DNA from: Candidatus Pelagibacter sp.
GTDB taxonomy: Bacteria; Pseudomonadota; Alphaproteobacteria; Pelagibacterales; Pelagibacteraceae
Assembly: GCA_012963775.1 (NCBI GenBank)
Contig: DTVC01000025.1
Span: 1 to 9,018, forward strand
Reading direction: 5' to 3'
DNA: 9,018 nucleotides
A program made the translations under genes and the position numbers. Positions 1 through 7,122 of the stretch are shown piece after piece. The notes under the pieces are model-generated. The model was given only the letters and a program-made list of their open reading frames with translations. It had not been told where the DNA came from and searched no databases. Numbering within the stretch: the first letter of the stretch is position 1; each line of letters opens with the position of its first letter.

Positions 1-109
1 GTACAAATGGAAACCCCTGAATTATTCCTAATAGCAAAATTCGAGCCATTCTTTTCTCAAAGTAAAGAGAGAGAGTTTCTAATAATGATTGTTTTTTTAT
101 TTCTATCAT
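1..109 (-). CDS. AmpG-like MFS transporter, N-terminal fragment (cut by window edge)
   Basis: This is the first 36 codons of a gene that leaves the window on the left. The translation begins MIEIKKQSLLETLSLYFEKR and continues MARILLLGIIQGFPFV. The pattern of a basic 'KRM' followed by a hydrophobic LLLG..QG.PF segment resembles the first membrane helix of AmpG/PAT-family major facilitator proteins (muropeptide permease or acetyl-CoA-transporter-like), which typically read 'RRM...LLLGFSSGLPF'. The ATG shares its A with the last base of the trkH stop (TGATG), so the gene is probably co-transcribed and translationally coupled with trkH. The substrate cannot be judged from this fragment. The family assignment rests on a short N-terminus and is tentative; that it is coding is supported by the frame staying open to the edge and by the tight overlap. 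Confidence 0.6.
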   Translation of the reverse strand, partial: MIEIKKQSLLETLSLYFEKRMARILLLGIIQGFPFV

Positions 110-1557
110 CAAAATTTTCTCCAAAAAGATGGTATGAATAACACTAATATAGCAAAGAGTTCAAGTCTACCTAAAATCATTCCTACACTTAAAGCCCATT
201 TTGATGGGTTAGATAATGCAGAAAAGTTACCATTAGGCCCAATAATTTCACCAAGCCCTGGACCAACATTAGAAATTGAAGTTGCCGCACCAGAAATTGC
301 AGTAATAAAGTCTAGTCCAGTTAAAGATAAAATCGAAGTAAGAATAAAGAAAATTATTATATACAAGAATATAAAGGTTATTACTGAAGCCATAAATTTA
401 TCATTAATATTATTATTACCATATTTGATAACAAACACACCTTTTGGATAGATTGCTTTTTTTAGTTGATTAATTACAAAAAGATAAAGTAGCTGAACTC
501 TAAAAATTTTAATTCCACAAGCTGTTGAGCCTGCACAACCTCCAATAAACATCAAAACTAAAAATAATACTAATGGAAAATTACCCCATTGATCGAAATC
601 CTTTGTAACGTATCCAGTTCCAGTAAGTATTGAAATAACATTAAAATAAACAGATCTTAAACTTATTTCAACAAAGCTACCCTTTTTTATAATTAAATAT
701 AAAAATAATAATAAAATTGAAAAAATAATTATTTTAATGAAAGTTTTAATTTGCGTATCAGATAAAATGGCTTTTTTGTCACCATGAATAAATTTTATAT
801 AAGTAAAGAAGGGAATACTTCCTAATATTATAAATATACTTGCAGTAAACTCAATCAATGCGCTATCAAAAAAACCAATGGACTCATTATAATTAGAAAA
901 TCCACCTGTTGCAATTGTTGTCATAGAGTGGGTTAAACTATCAAAATAACCCATGCCAAAAATTTTATAAAAGAAAGCACAAGTTATTGTTAAGAATAAA
1001 TATATTATTATTAGTCTAATAATAATTTCTTTAGATTTAGGTAAAATTTTTTCACCAGTGTGAACCTCAGATATTTTTAATAACTGCATACCACCAACAT
1101 TCATTATGGGCATAAGAGTAATTGCCATAACAATTATACCTATTCCACCTAACCATTGAAGAATTGCTCTCCAAAATAAAATTGCTTTTGGAGCTTCATT
1201 AAGATTTGTTATAATAGTTGATCCTGTAGTAGTAATCCCAGACATACTTTCAAAAAAAGAATCAGTAAAGCTAAGATCTAAATTTGAGAATATAAAGGGC
1301 AAAGAACCAAAAATCGCAATACTTATCCATGAAAGTGCGGTCAATAGAAATGTATGTGGCAAAAAAAGTTTTTTGTCATGGTCTAAATTTGACAAAAAAA
1401 ACAACATACCAAAAATAACACATATTATTCCTGCACTAATGAACGAAGAATCTAACTCATTAAATATGAATTGAATAATTATAGGGAAAATCATAAACAA
1501 CCCCAGAATTATTTGTAAAATACCTAATGTAAAAAAAACTGTTTTATAATTGGACAT
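109..1557 (-). CDS. trkH: TrkH-family potassium uptake protein
   Basis: This is the integral-membrane, ion-conducting subunit of a Trk/Ktr-type K+ uptake system in the inner membrane. At 482 residues it has the usual TrkH length and is hydrophobic throughout, with many membrane segments. All four pore-loop signatures of the family are visible: SGITTTGST (106-114), TTIATGGF (213-220), LTGTGY (311-316) and SNVGPG (429-434). Other family hallmarks are QWLGGIGI (134-141), GGCAGSTACGIK (339-350) and the C-terminal GRLELFAILVLFIPSFWR (463-480). The regulatory NAD-binding partner TrkA is not in the window. The gene is divergent from lysS and is followed directly by the AmpG-like gene. The ATG at 1557 gives the standard N-terminus but has no clear Shine-Dalgarno sequence. 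The eight bases TGGACATT around it are repeated 13 bases upstream. The family call is secure; ion preference and gating are inferred from family. Confidence 0.95.
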   Translation of the reverse strand: MSNYKTVFFTLGILQIILGLFMIFPIIIQFIFNELDSSFISAGIICVIFGMLFFLSNLDHDKKLFLPHTFLLTALSWISIAIFGSLPFIFSNLDLSFTDSFFESMSGITTTGSTIITNLNEAPKAILFWRAILQWLGGIGIIVMAITLMPIMNVGGMQLLKISEVHTGEKILPKSKEIIIRLIIIYLFLTITCAFFYKIFGMGYFDSLTHSMTTIATGGFSNYNESIGFFDSALIEFTASIFIILGSIPFFTYIKFIHGDKKAILSDTQIKTFIKIIIFSILLLFLYLIIKKGSFVEISLRSVYFNVISILTGTGYVTKDFDQWGNFPLVLFLVLMFIGGCAGSTACGIKIFRVQLLYLFVINQLKKAIYPKGVFVIKYGNNNINDKFMASVITFIFLYIIIFFILTSILSLTGLDFITAISGAATSISNVGPGLGEIIGPNGNFSALSNPSKWALSVGMILGRLELFAILVLFIPSFWRKF

Positions 1558-1653
1558 TTTGAATGGACATTATTTTATGGTAAATAAATTTCAACTCTAT
1601 AAGAATTAAAAAAAACGCCAAATATATAAGATTTTTTATATATATAAATTATA
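1558..1653. other. Divergent trkH / lysS intergenic region
   Basis: These 96 A+T-rich bases must hold the promoters of both divergent genes. I see no convincing -35/-10 pair on either strand. On the lysS side, TATA-like hexamers (for example 1639-1644 and 1643-1648) lie 5 to 15 bases before the ATG, and no Shine-Dalgarno sequence is present. ATATATAA (1622-1629) and TTATATAT (1636-1643) form an all-A/T inverted repeat, which in this composition may simply reflect promoter base bias. On the trkH side there is a direct repeat of TGGACATT (1551-1558 and 1564-1571). Confidence 0.4.
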
Positions 1654-3213
1654 ATGGATAGAGCGAACATTGATAAAACGAATGCATGGCCTTTTGTAGA
1701 AGCTAAGAAAATTTTACGAGAGAGAGAAAAATTTATTACAAAAAAAGGAAAAGTAATTTTACAAACTGGTTATGGTCCTAGTGGCTTGCCACATATCGGA
1801 ACGTTTGGCGAGGTTGCAAGAACATCAATGCTTGTTAATGCATTAAATCAAATAACTGACATACCAAAAGAAATTATTACTTTTTCAGATGATATGGATG
1901 GTCTAAGAAAAGTTCCTGAAAATATTCCTAATCAGGATAAATTGGCTCAAAACTTACATAAACCTTTAACAGATATTCCGGATCCTTTTGGAAAATTTAG
2001 TAGTTTTGGCGAGCATAACAATGAGAAGCTTATAAGTTTTTTAAATAAATTTAATTTCAAATATACTTTTAAAAGCTCAACGAAACTTTATCAATCAGGC
2101 TATTTTAACGAAACTTTAAAATTAATCTTAGAAAATTATCAAGGAATAATGGACATAATTTTACCTACATTAGGAAAAGAAAGACAAAAAACTTATAGTC
2201 CATTTTTACCAATTTGTCCTGAGACTGGAATAGTTTTAGAAATCCCTATTATAGAAATAATTAATGATAAATCAAAAATCGTCTTTGACAACAATGGAAC
2301 AAAACTAGAAAAAAGTATTTTAGATGGAAATTGTAAATTACAATGGAAAGTAGACTGGGCAATGAGATGGTATGCTCTTGATGTAGATTTTGAAATGTAT
2401 GGTAAAGATTTAATTGAAAGTGCAATTTTATCTACAAAAATCATTAAATTATTAGGAAAAACAAATCCTTCAGGTTTTGCTTATGAACTATTTTTAGACG
2501 AGAAAGGAGAAAAGATATCAAAATCTAAAGGCAATGGAATTAAGATTGATGAATGGCTAGAGTATGCATCTCCGGAAAGTTTATCTTTATTTATGTATCA
2601 AAATCCTAAAAGAGCAAAAAAACTTTATAAAGAAGTAGTACCAAAAGCAGTTGATGAATATTTAGATTTTATTGAAAAAGGAAAAACTCAAAATGAATTA
2701 CAACTATTAATGAATCCAGTTTGGCATGTTCATAATGGTAGAATGCCAAAAGAGGATATGATTATGAGCTTTTCCATGTTGTTAAATTTAGTGGAAACTA
2801 GTAATGCAGATAACAAAGAGCTTTTGTGGAAGTTTGTAAAAAAACACAAAAAAGATATTTCTGAAGATCAACATCCAATTTTTGATAAACTAGTTAGTTA
2901 TGCAATTAAATATTTTAATGATGTAATTAAACAAAAAAAGAAATACAAAACTCCTAATCAAAATGAAAAAAAAGCTCTTCAAGCATTAATTGGAGCTTTG
3001 GATGATTGCAATGATCAAATGCAACCCGAGGAAATTCAAACCAAAATCTATACAGTCGGAAAAGAAAATGGTTATAAAGATAATTTAAGAGATTGGTTTA
3101 AATTAATTTATGAAGTAGTTTTTGGAGATGAAAATGGCCCTCGAATGGGTTTTTTTATAAGTTTTTTTGGAGTGAATGAGACAAAAAAAATTATTCAAGA
3201 TAAAATAAATTAA
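1654..3213 (+). CDS. lysS: Lysyl-tRNA synthetase, class I
   Basis: This cytoplasmic enzyme attaches lysine to tRNA-Lys using ATP. It is the class I (Rossmann-fold, sometimes named lysK) form known from archaea, alphaproteobacteria and spirochaetes, not the class II LysS/LysU of E. coli. The HIGH-equivalent motif is in GYGPSGLPHIGTFGE (H47-I-G-T50), and the KMSKS-equivalent is KISKSKGNG starting at K287. Family blocks FSDDMDGLRKVP, DPFGKFSSFGEHNN and YSPFLPICPETG precede the KMSKS site, and WKVDWAMRW lies just before it. The C-terminal part (about 320-519) is the helical anticodon-binding region. The length of 519 is normal. The ATG at 1654 begins the expected N-terminus ending in AWPFVEA and has no Shine-Dalgarno sequence. 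The stop shares one base with the pyrD start (TAATG), so the two genes form a likely operon. Confidence 0.96.
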   Translation: MDRANIDKTNAWPFVEAKKILREREKFITKKGKVILQTGYGPSGLPHIGTFGEVARTSMLVNALNQITDIPKEIITFSDDMDGLRKVPENIPNQDKLAQNLHKPLTDIPDPFGKFSSFGEHNNEKLISFLNKFNFKYTFKSSTKLYQSGYFNETLKLILENYQGIMDIILPTLGKERQKTYSPFLPICPETGIVLEIPIIEIINDKSKIVFDNNGTKLEKSILDGNCKLQWKVDWAMRWYALDVDFEMYGKDLIESAILSTKIIKLLGKTNPSGFAYELFLDEKGEKISKSKGNGIKIDEWLEYASPESLSLFMYQNPKRAKKLYKEVVPKAVDEYLDFIEKGKTQNELQLLMNPVWHVHNGRMPKEDMIMSFSMLLNLVETSNADNKELLWKFVKKHKKDISEDQHPIFDKLVSYAIKYFNDVIKQKKKYKTPNQNEKKALQALIGALDDCNDQMQPEEIQTKIYTVGKENGYKDNLRDWFKLIYEVVFGDENGPRMGFFISFFGVNETKKIIQDKIN

Positions 3214-4253
3214 TGTTTTCAAAATTAAGATCTTTAATTTTTAAATTAGAACCAGAATTAGCACATAGTTTAGCAATCAAAGCTTTGAAATTTGGCTATA
3301 TTCCGCCTTTTAAACAAGAAAATAATGAACTTTTAAAAACAAATATTTTTGGAAAAAATATTACAAACCTAATTGGAATGGCAGCAGGTTTTGATAAAGA
3401 TGCTGAAGTTTATAATTCTTTGTTTAAGTTAGGTTATGGTTTTGTAGAGGTTGGAACTGTAACCCCGCTTAAACAATATGGAAATCCAAAACCTAGAATG
3501 TTTAGACTAGAGGAAGATAAAGCTTTAATTAATAGACTAGGTTTTAATAGCTCAGGTGCTGAGAGTGTATGTTCGAGAATTAAAAATAACCCCCCAAAAA
3601 GTTTATTAGGAATTAATATTGGGCCCAACAAAGATACTTTTAATAGAATTAATGATTATTTGATTGGACTAAGAACATTTTATAACTTAGCTGATTATTT
3701 GACTATAAATATTTCTTCTCCGAATACTGAAAATTTAAGAAGTTTTCATAATCAACAAGAATTAGAAAATCTAATATCAGCAATTGATAAAGAAAAGAAA
3801 GTACTCAAAACTAAAATTCCAACAACAATTAAAATTTCTCCGGATATTAACGGTAATCAAATTGATCAAATAGCTGAGGTTTTTTTAAATTACAATATTC
3901 CTGCAATTATAATTTCAAATACAACAGAAAATAATAGGGATAGTTTGGTAAATTCAAATAAATATCAAAAAGGGGGTTTATCTGGCAAACCTTTAGAAGA
4001 AAAATCTAATTTATTAATTAAAAAATTTTATAAAATTTTTCAAGGCAAGATTAAAATAATAGGAGTTGGTGGAGTTGACTCTGGAAAAAGTGTTTACGAA
4101 AAATTATTATGTGGTGCAAATTTAATTCAATTATATACCGGTATGGTTTATGAGGGTCCTAATATTGTAAATAAAATTATTGAGGAATTAAATGGAATTC
4201 TAAAAAAAGAAGGAATTAGTGATCTCAACAATATCATAGGAAGCAAAAGCTGA
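3213..4253 (+). CDS. pyrD: Dihydroorotate dehydrogenase (quinone), class 2
   Basis: This is the fourth step of de novo pyrimidine synthesis: FMN-dependent oxidation of dihydroorotate to orotate, with electrons passed to membrane quinone. The 346-residue protein matches class 2 (E. coli PyrD type), including the short N-terminal helical part that contacts the membrane. Motifs in order are GMAAGFDKDAEV, GFVEVGTVTPLKQYGNPKPR, LINRLGFNSSG, GINIGPNKD, YLTINISSPNTENLR, KGGLSGKPL and IIGVGGVDSG...LIQLYTGMVYEGP near the C-terminus. In NISSPNT the second serine (S169) corresponds to the catalytic base of class 2 enzymes; class 1 enzymes use cysteine. The start overlaps the lysS stop by one base and has no clear ribosome site of its own, which suggests translational coupling. 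Nothing appears missing. Confidence 0.96.
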   Translation: MFSKLRSLIFKLEPELAHSLAIKALKFGYIPPFKQENNELLKTNIFGKNITNLIGMAAGFDKDAEVYNSLFKLGYGFVEVGTVTPLKQYGNPKPRMFRLEEDKALINRLGFNSSGAESVCSRIKNNPPKSLLGINIGPNKDTFNRINDYLIGLRTFYNLADYLTINISSPNTENLRSFHNQQELENLISAIDKEKKVLKTKIPTTIKISPDINGNQIDQIAEVFLNYNIPAIIISNTTENNRDSLVNSNKYQKGGLSGKPLEEKSNLLIKKFYKIFQGKIKIIGVGGVDSGKSVYEKLLCGANLIQLYTGMVYEGPNIVNKIIEELNGILKKEGISDLNNIIGSKS

Positions 4254-4284
4254 AACAATTATATTATATATTACTTTTTTGAAT

Positions 4285-4303
4285 TTTATTAAGGTTTATT
4301 AAG
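4285..4303. repeat. Two in-phase copies of TTTATTAAG upstream of the rpmB promoter
   Basis: TTTATTAAG occurs at 4285-4293 and 4295-4303, separated by one G. The 10-base period puts both copies on the same face of the helix, about 20 to 40 bases upstream of the -35 box. This could be an activator-binding or UP-like element for the ribosomal protein gene, or chance in A+T-rich DNA. Confidence 0.45.
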
Positions 4304-4323
4304 ATAAATACAAATATATGAAC

Positions 4324-4352
4324 TTGACTGGTTTATTATCAGCTCTTATATA
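4324..4352 (+). promoter_or_regulatory. Probable sigma-70 promoter of rpmB
   Basis: A -35 box TTGACT (4324-4329, five of six bases consensus) is followed by a 17-base spacer and a -10 box TATATA (4347-4352, four of six). Predicted transcription starts near 4358-4360, leaving only about 7 to 9 untranslated bases before the rpmB ATG at 4367. It is the best promoter-like match I found in the window. Confidence 0.65.
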
Positions 4353-4366
4353 GTCATGAAATTATT

Positions 4367-4648
4367 ATGTCTAAAAAATGTGAATTGACTGGCAAAATAC
4401 CTCTTAAAGGTCACAAAGTTAGTCACGCTAACAATAAAACAAAAAGAAGATTTTTGCCTAATTTGAAAAATGTAAAATTCAAAAGTGAAATTTTAAATAA
4501 AAATCTTCGTCTAACTGTTTCAAATGCTGGTGTAAGATCTGTTGATAAAAAAGGTAGTTTTGATCAATTTATTAAAGATGCAAAAACGAAAAATTTATCA
4601 ATGAGACTAAGAAAGTTAAAAAAATCTATACTTTCTAAATCTGCTTAA
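4367..4648 (+). CDS. rpmB: 50S ribosomal protein L28
   Basis: This is a small basic structural protein of the large ribosomal subunit. At 93 residues it is longer than E. coli L28 (78) and close to the length usual in alphaproteobacteria. The N-terminal block [20 protein letters not shown] followed by [16 protein letters not shown] is the L28 signature, with [20 protein letters not shown] after it and a lysine/arginine-rich tail. The ATG at 4367 gives the canonical N-terminus; there is no Shine-Dalgarno sequence, and a strong promoter lies immediately upstream, so the mRNA leader is probably very short. The stop shares one base with the next start (TAATG), coupling it to the membrane transporter gene. 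Confidence 0.97.
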   Translation: MSKKCELTGKIPLKGHKVSHANNKTKRRFLPNLKNVKFKSEILNKNLRLTVSNAGVRSVDKKGSFDQFIKDAKTKNLSMRLRKLKKSILSKSA

Positions 4649-5217
4649 TGAATAAACTTTATTTGCTTCTATCAATTTTGATGGGAGTTGTTGTGCTAGT
4701 TTCTAATTTTTTAGTTCAATTTCCTGTAAATTATCTTGGTCTTTCAGAAATTTTAACATACGGAGCTTTTAGCTATCCAGTTGCTTTTTTGATTACAGAT
4801 CTAGCTAATAGATCTTATGGAAAAATTAAAGCAAGAAATATTGTTTTCTTTGGATTTATTATTGGAGTAGCTTTTACATTATTTGTTTCAACTAACTTTG
4901 AGGACATGATTACAATAAGAATTGCAATTGGTTCTGGAACCGCTTTTTTGGTTGCACAACTAATTGATATTAATGTTTTTGACAAATTTAGAGATAATTT
5001 GAGATGGTATTTAGCCCCTTTGGCCTCATCAGTAATCGGTTCAACAATAGATACCTTCTTATTTTTCTCAATATCATTTTATGGAACTAGTGTTCCTTGG
5101 GTTTCTTTATCTTTTGGTGATTTAGCAGTTAAACTTTTTGTGGCGTTAGTTATGCTGATACCATTTAGATTGCTTTTAAATACTTTTAGAGAAGATTATT
5201 TATATAAAAATTTATAG
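4648..5217 (+). CDS. Queuosine-precursor transporter family (VUT/YhhQ) membrane protein
   Basis: This 189-residue inner-membrane protein has about six hydrophobic segments. It carries the conserved features of the VUT_1/YhhQ family: YPVAFLITDLANRSYG (43-58), IAIGSGTAFLVAQLIDINVF (92-111) and SSVIGSTIDTFLFF (127-140). E. coli YhhQ imports queuosine precursors (preQ0/preQ1) for the tRNA wobble modification. By family this protein likely does the same, but substrate cannot be read from the sequence. It begins on the last base of the rpmB stop, so it is probably translated by coupling from rpmB; both products serve translation. Its last 22 bases overlap, tail to tail, the 3' end of the agmatinase gene on the other strand. 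Confidence 0.88.
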   Translation: MNKLYLLLSILMGVVVLVSNFLVQFPVNYLGLSEILTYGAFSYPVAFLITDLANRSYGKIKARNIVFFGFIIGVAFTLFVSTNFEDMITIRIAIGSGTAFLVAQLIDINVFDKFRDNLRWYLAPLASSVIGSTIDTFLFFSISFYGTSVPWVSLSFGDLAVKLFVALVMLIPFRLLLNTFREDYLYKNL

Positions 5218-6143
5218 GATAAGATTTTATACACTAGTTTTGCCACCAAAAAATTATAACTATTAAAACCTTTTATTGGCGATAGTTCATTTATATCCGC
5301 ACCAACAATTTTGGAGTTCTTAAACGCTATTTTTAAAATATCTAAAGTTTCATCCCAAAGTAATCCACCAGGTTCAGGAGTACCTGTTGCTGGCATAATG
5401 CTTGAATCTAATGCGTCTACATCAAATGTTAAATATACTATTTTATTTTTAATTAATTTTTTAAATTTATTTAAATTCCATTTTTTTTTATCTTTAGCCC
5501 AAAAAATATTTATTCGGTGAGAATTTTTTTTTAAGAAAGAAACTTCTTCAGAAGAAATATTTCTAATTCCAAAAGAAATTATTGAAACATTTTCAAAATC
5601 CAAGCATCTTTTTATTGCGGAAGCATGAGAAAATTTTTTTCCATTATAACTTTCTCTTAAATCTGCGTGGGCATCAAAATGTAGTAGACATAATTTTTTA
5701 TATTTTTTTGCAAATGGCCTAATACATCCTGGGGTAATTGAATGTTCTCCACCCAAAGTCATAGAAAATAACTTTTTATGTAATATTTTTTTATTTATAC
5801 TTGCTATTTGATCTAGAGCCCTCTTTATATCTTTATGTATTGTAAATGGTTTTAATGTTTTAATGCCAATTTTTTTATGCGGTTCACAATTTAAATCTTC
5901 ATCATATAATTCAACTTGATGTGAAGCTTTAATGATCTCCTTTGGCCCATTTTTAGTTCCTTTTCCATAAGTTACAGTTTTTTCCAGTCCAAAGGGGACA
6001 ATAACAACTTTTTCATTAATACTAAATTTATTATCAATCCCCAGAAACCCTTTTTTATTTGGCAAGTAATTCAATTTTTTATCCAAAAATTCTTGAAAAA
6101 TTTTTTCTTTTTCTTTGTTTCCAATAGCCTTTATGATAGGCAT
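5196..6143 (-). CDS. speB: Agmatinase / ureohydrolase-family protein
   Basis: This is a binuclear-manganese ureohydrolase that releases urea from a guanidino substrate, in the family's best-known case agmatine to putrescine. At 315 residues it is family-sized. Metal-binding motifs are intact: GGEHSIT (H134), DAHAD (D157, H159, D161) and FDVDALDSSIMPATGTPEPG (D241, D243), plus the SHASAIKR block and GADINELSP (E286). It is the last gene of the polyamine operon, after the DHS-like gene. The start is uncertain: the ATG at 6143 makes a 65-base overlap with the upstream gene, whose C-terminus looks genuine. TTG codons at 6086, 6074 (four bases after the upstream stop) or 6065 would remove or shorten the overlap and still keep the conserved domain, which begins near FLGID (residues 33-37). 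Substrate could be agmatine or a guanidino-polyamine. Confidence 0.87.
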   Translation of the reverse strand: MPIIKAIGNKEKEKIFQEFLDKKLNYLPNKKGFLGIDNKFSINEKVVIVPFGLEKTVTYGKGTKNGPKEIIKASHQVELYDEDLNCEPHKKIGIKTLKPFTIHKDIKRALDQIASINKKILHKKLFSMTLGGEHSITPGCIRPFAKKYKKLCLLHFDAHADLRESYNGKKFSHASAIKRCLDFENVSIISFGIRNISSEEVSFLKKNSHRINIFWAKDKKKWNLNKFKKLIKNKIVYLTFDVDALDSSIMPATGTPEPGGLLWDETLDILKIAFKNSKIVGADINELSPIKGFNSYNFLVAKLVYKILSYKFLYK

Positions 6144-7122
6144 CGCTAGCTATTAAAGGTAAAACACTTGTTGCTTCTGCAAAAACCATTTGTTCTTTAG
6201 TTGTATCAACTTTACCCCACGAACTTGCTTCTTTTAAAGTAGAACTACTGCAAGCACCATCTCTTGAATCTGCAACAGTTATTTGAACAGCATATTTATG
6301 CATATCCACATCTTTACCTAAAAGTTCAGCACAGATAACAGTATCTTGTATAAAATTTTTTGGAACCCCTCCACCAATCATAAATAACCCAGATCCTTTG
6401 GATTGAATTTTAACTTCAGTAAGTTCACGGAATTCTCTAATAGAATCTATAGTTATATGCTTTTTTGGATTTTTTTCTTGATGTATTACTAATCCAAATC
6501 CTGCACTAGAGTCTGTAAAAGCAGGACAAAATATTGGAACACCATTATCATATGCTGTTTCAATTAATGATTCTTTCTTTATGGAATGTTGCTTTAAATA
6601 TTTTCCAATTTCATGAATAAATTCTCTAGAAGTATAGTTTTTTGGTTCCAAACCATCAGCTATTTCGCATATTGTTTTATCACAAGTTTGTAATTCATCT
6701 TCATCAATGTAAGTATCATAAATTCTATCGATATAATTCTTTCTTAATTCCATATCATCTTGAAATTGCGAACCCTGATAATGCTTAAATCCTAGTGCTT
6801 CAAAAAAATCCATATCAATAATTGATGCTCCGGTTGCAATTATTGCATCTACCATGTTGTATTTAACTAAATCTCTATAAACGTTCATACATCCTGCTGC
6901 AGAGGTTGAACCAGCAAGTGTTAAAAAAATTGTACAATCATTATCTTTAATCATCTCATTAAATATTTTTGATGCATTAGCAGTTTCTCTAGATACAAAA
7001 GACATTTTTTCCATAGAGGAAATTATTTTTCTTGCATCAAAAGATGTAATATCGATATGTTCTACTGGTTTATTAAGGAATTCTTTTTTACTATTGTGAC
7101 CTGAACTTTTTTTATCTGACAT
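6079..7122 (-). CDS. speY: Deoxyhypusine-synthase-like protein (homospermidine / aminobutyl transferase candidate)
   Basis: This 347-residue protein of the deoxyhypusine synthase fold probably acts in polyamine synthesis. Visible family features are the NAD-binding-type segments FLTLAGSTSAAGCMN and DAIIATGASIIDMD, FCPAFTDSSAGFGL, GGGVPKNFIQD, and SSWGKVDTTKEQMVFAEA, where K304 aligns with the catalytic lysine of eukaryotic DHS (SWGK). True DHS modifies eIF5A, which bacteria lack. Bacterial homologues (cyanobacterial SpeY is the studied case) make homospermidine, and related proteins are annotated as forming a bis-guanidino polyamine from agmatine. Here it lies between a decarboxylase and an agmatinase, which fits polyamine assembly. 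Its ATG directly follows the decarboxylase stop (TAGATG, no gap), and its 3' end overlaps the annotated start of speB. The fold is sure; the exact product is inferred. Confidence 0.88.
   Translation of the reverse strand: MSDKKSSGHNSKKEFLNKPVEHIDITSFDARKIISSMEKMSFVSRETANASKIFNEMIKDNDCTIFLTLAGSTSAAGCMNVYRDLVKYNMVDAIIATGASIIDMDFFEALGFKHYQGSQFQDDMELRKNYIDRIYDTYIDEDELQTCDKTICEIADGLEPKNYTSREFIHEIGKYLKQHSIKKESLIETAYDNGVPIFCPAFTDSSAGFGLVIHQEKNPKKHITIDSIREFRELTEVKIQSKGSGLFMIGGGVPKNFIQDTVICAELLGKDVDMHKYAVQITVADSRDGACSSSTLKEASSWGKVDTTKEQMVFAEATSVLPLIASDAYHKGYWKQRKRKNFSRIFG

Larger units (their letters stand above)
4254..4366 (+). other. pyrD-rpmB intergenic region
   Basis: These 113 bases hold the rpmB promoter (listed separately) and, upstream of it, a nine-base direct repeat TTTATTAAG at 4285-4293 and 4295-4303, spaced exactly ten bases start to start. 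No G+C-rich hairpin with a U-tract follows pyrD, so there is no recognisable intrinsic terminator, and read-through from lysS-pyrD into rpmB is possible. Confidence 0.5.

Noticed and set aside
89..451. Open 120-codon frame on the plus strand inside trkH
   Set aside because: It lies wholly opposite the well-conserved trkH C-terminal region, matches no family I recognise, and is explained by the low stop density on the reverse of a membrane-protein gene.
1622..1643. ATATATAA / TTATATAT inverted repeat before lysS as a terminator or riboswitch
   Set aside because: The stem is all A-U, no U-tract follows in a useful place, and both flanking genes are divergent, so no transcript needs ending there. 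Promoter base bias is the simpler explanation.
2193..2444. 83-codon reverse frame inside lysS, and similar reverse frames at 3434-3631 and 5311-5520 (opposite pyrD and speB)
   Set aside because: All sit opposite strongly conserved enzyme motifs and have no family features or ribosome sites of their own.
1654..3213. Class I lysyl-tRNA synthetase as recent transfer from archaea
   Set aside because: Class I LysRS is the ordinary form in alphaproteobacteria, and base composition matches its neighbours.
4285..4303. CtrA-type binding site upstream of rpmB
   Set aside because: The two TTAA half-sites are six bases apart rather than seven, and TTAA is frequent in this composition.
5203..5216. TATAAA-AA-TTTATA palindrome as a bidirectional terminator
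   Set aside because: The loop is only two bases and the stem is purely A-U, too weak for an intrinsic terminator.
6079..7122. DHS-like gene as evidence of hypusine modification or archaeal/eukaryotic transfer
   Set aside because: DHS homologues are widespread in bacteria without eIF5A, and the operon context points to polyamine synthesis.
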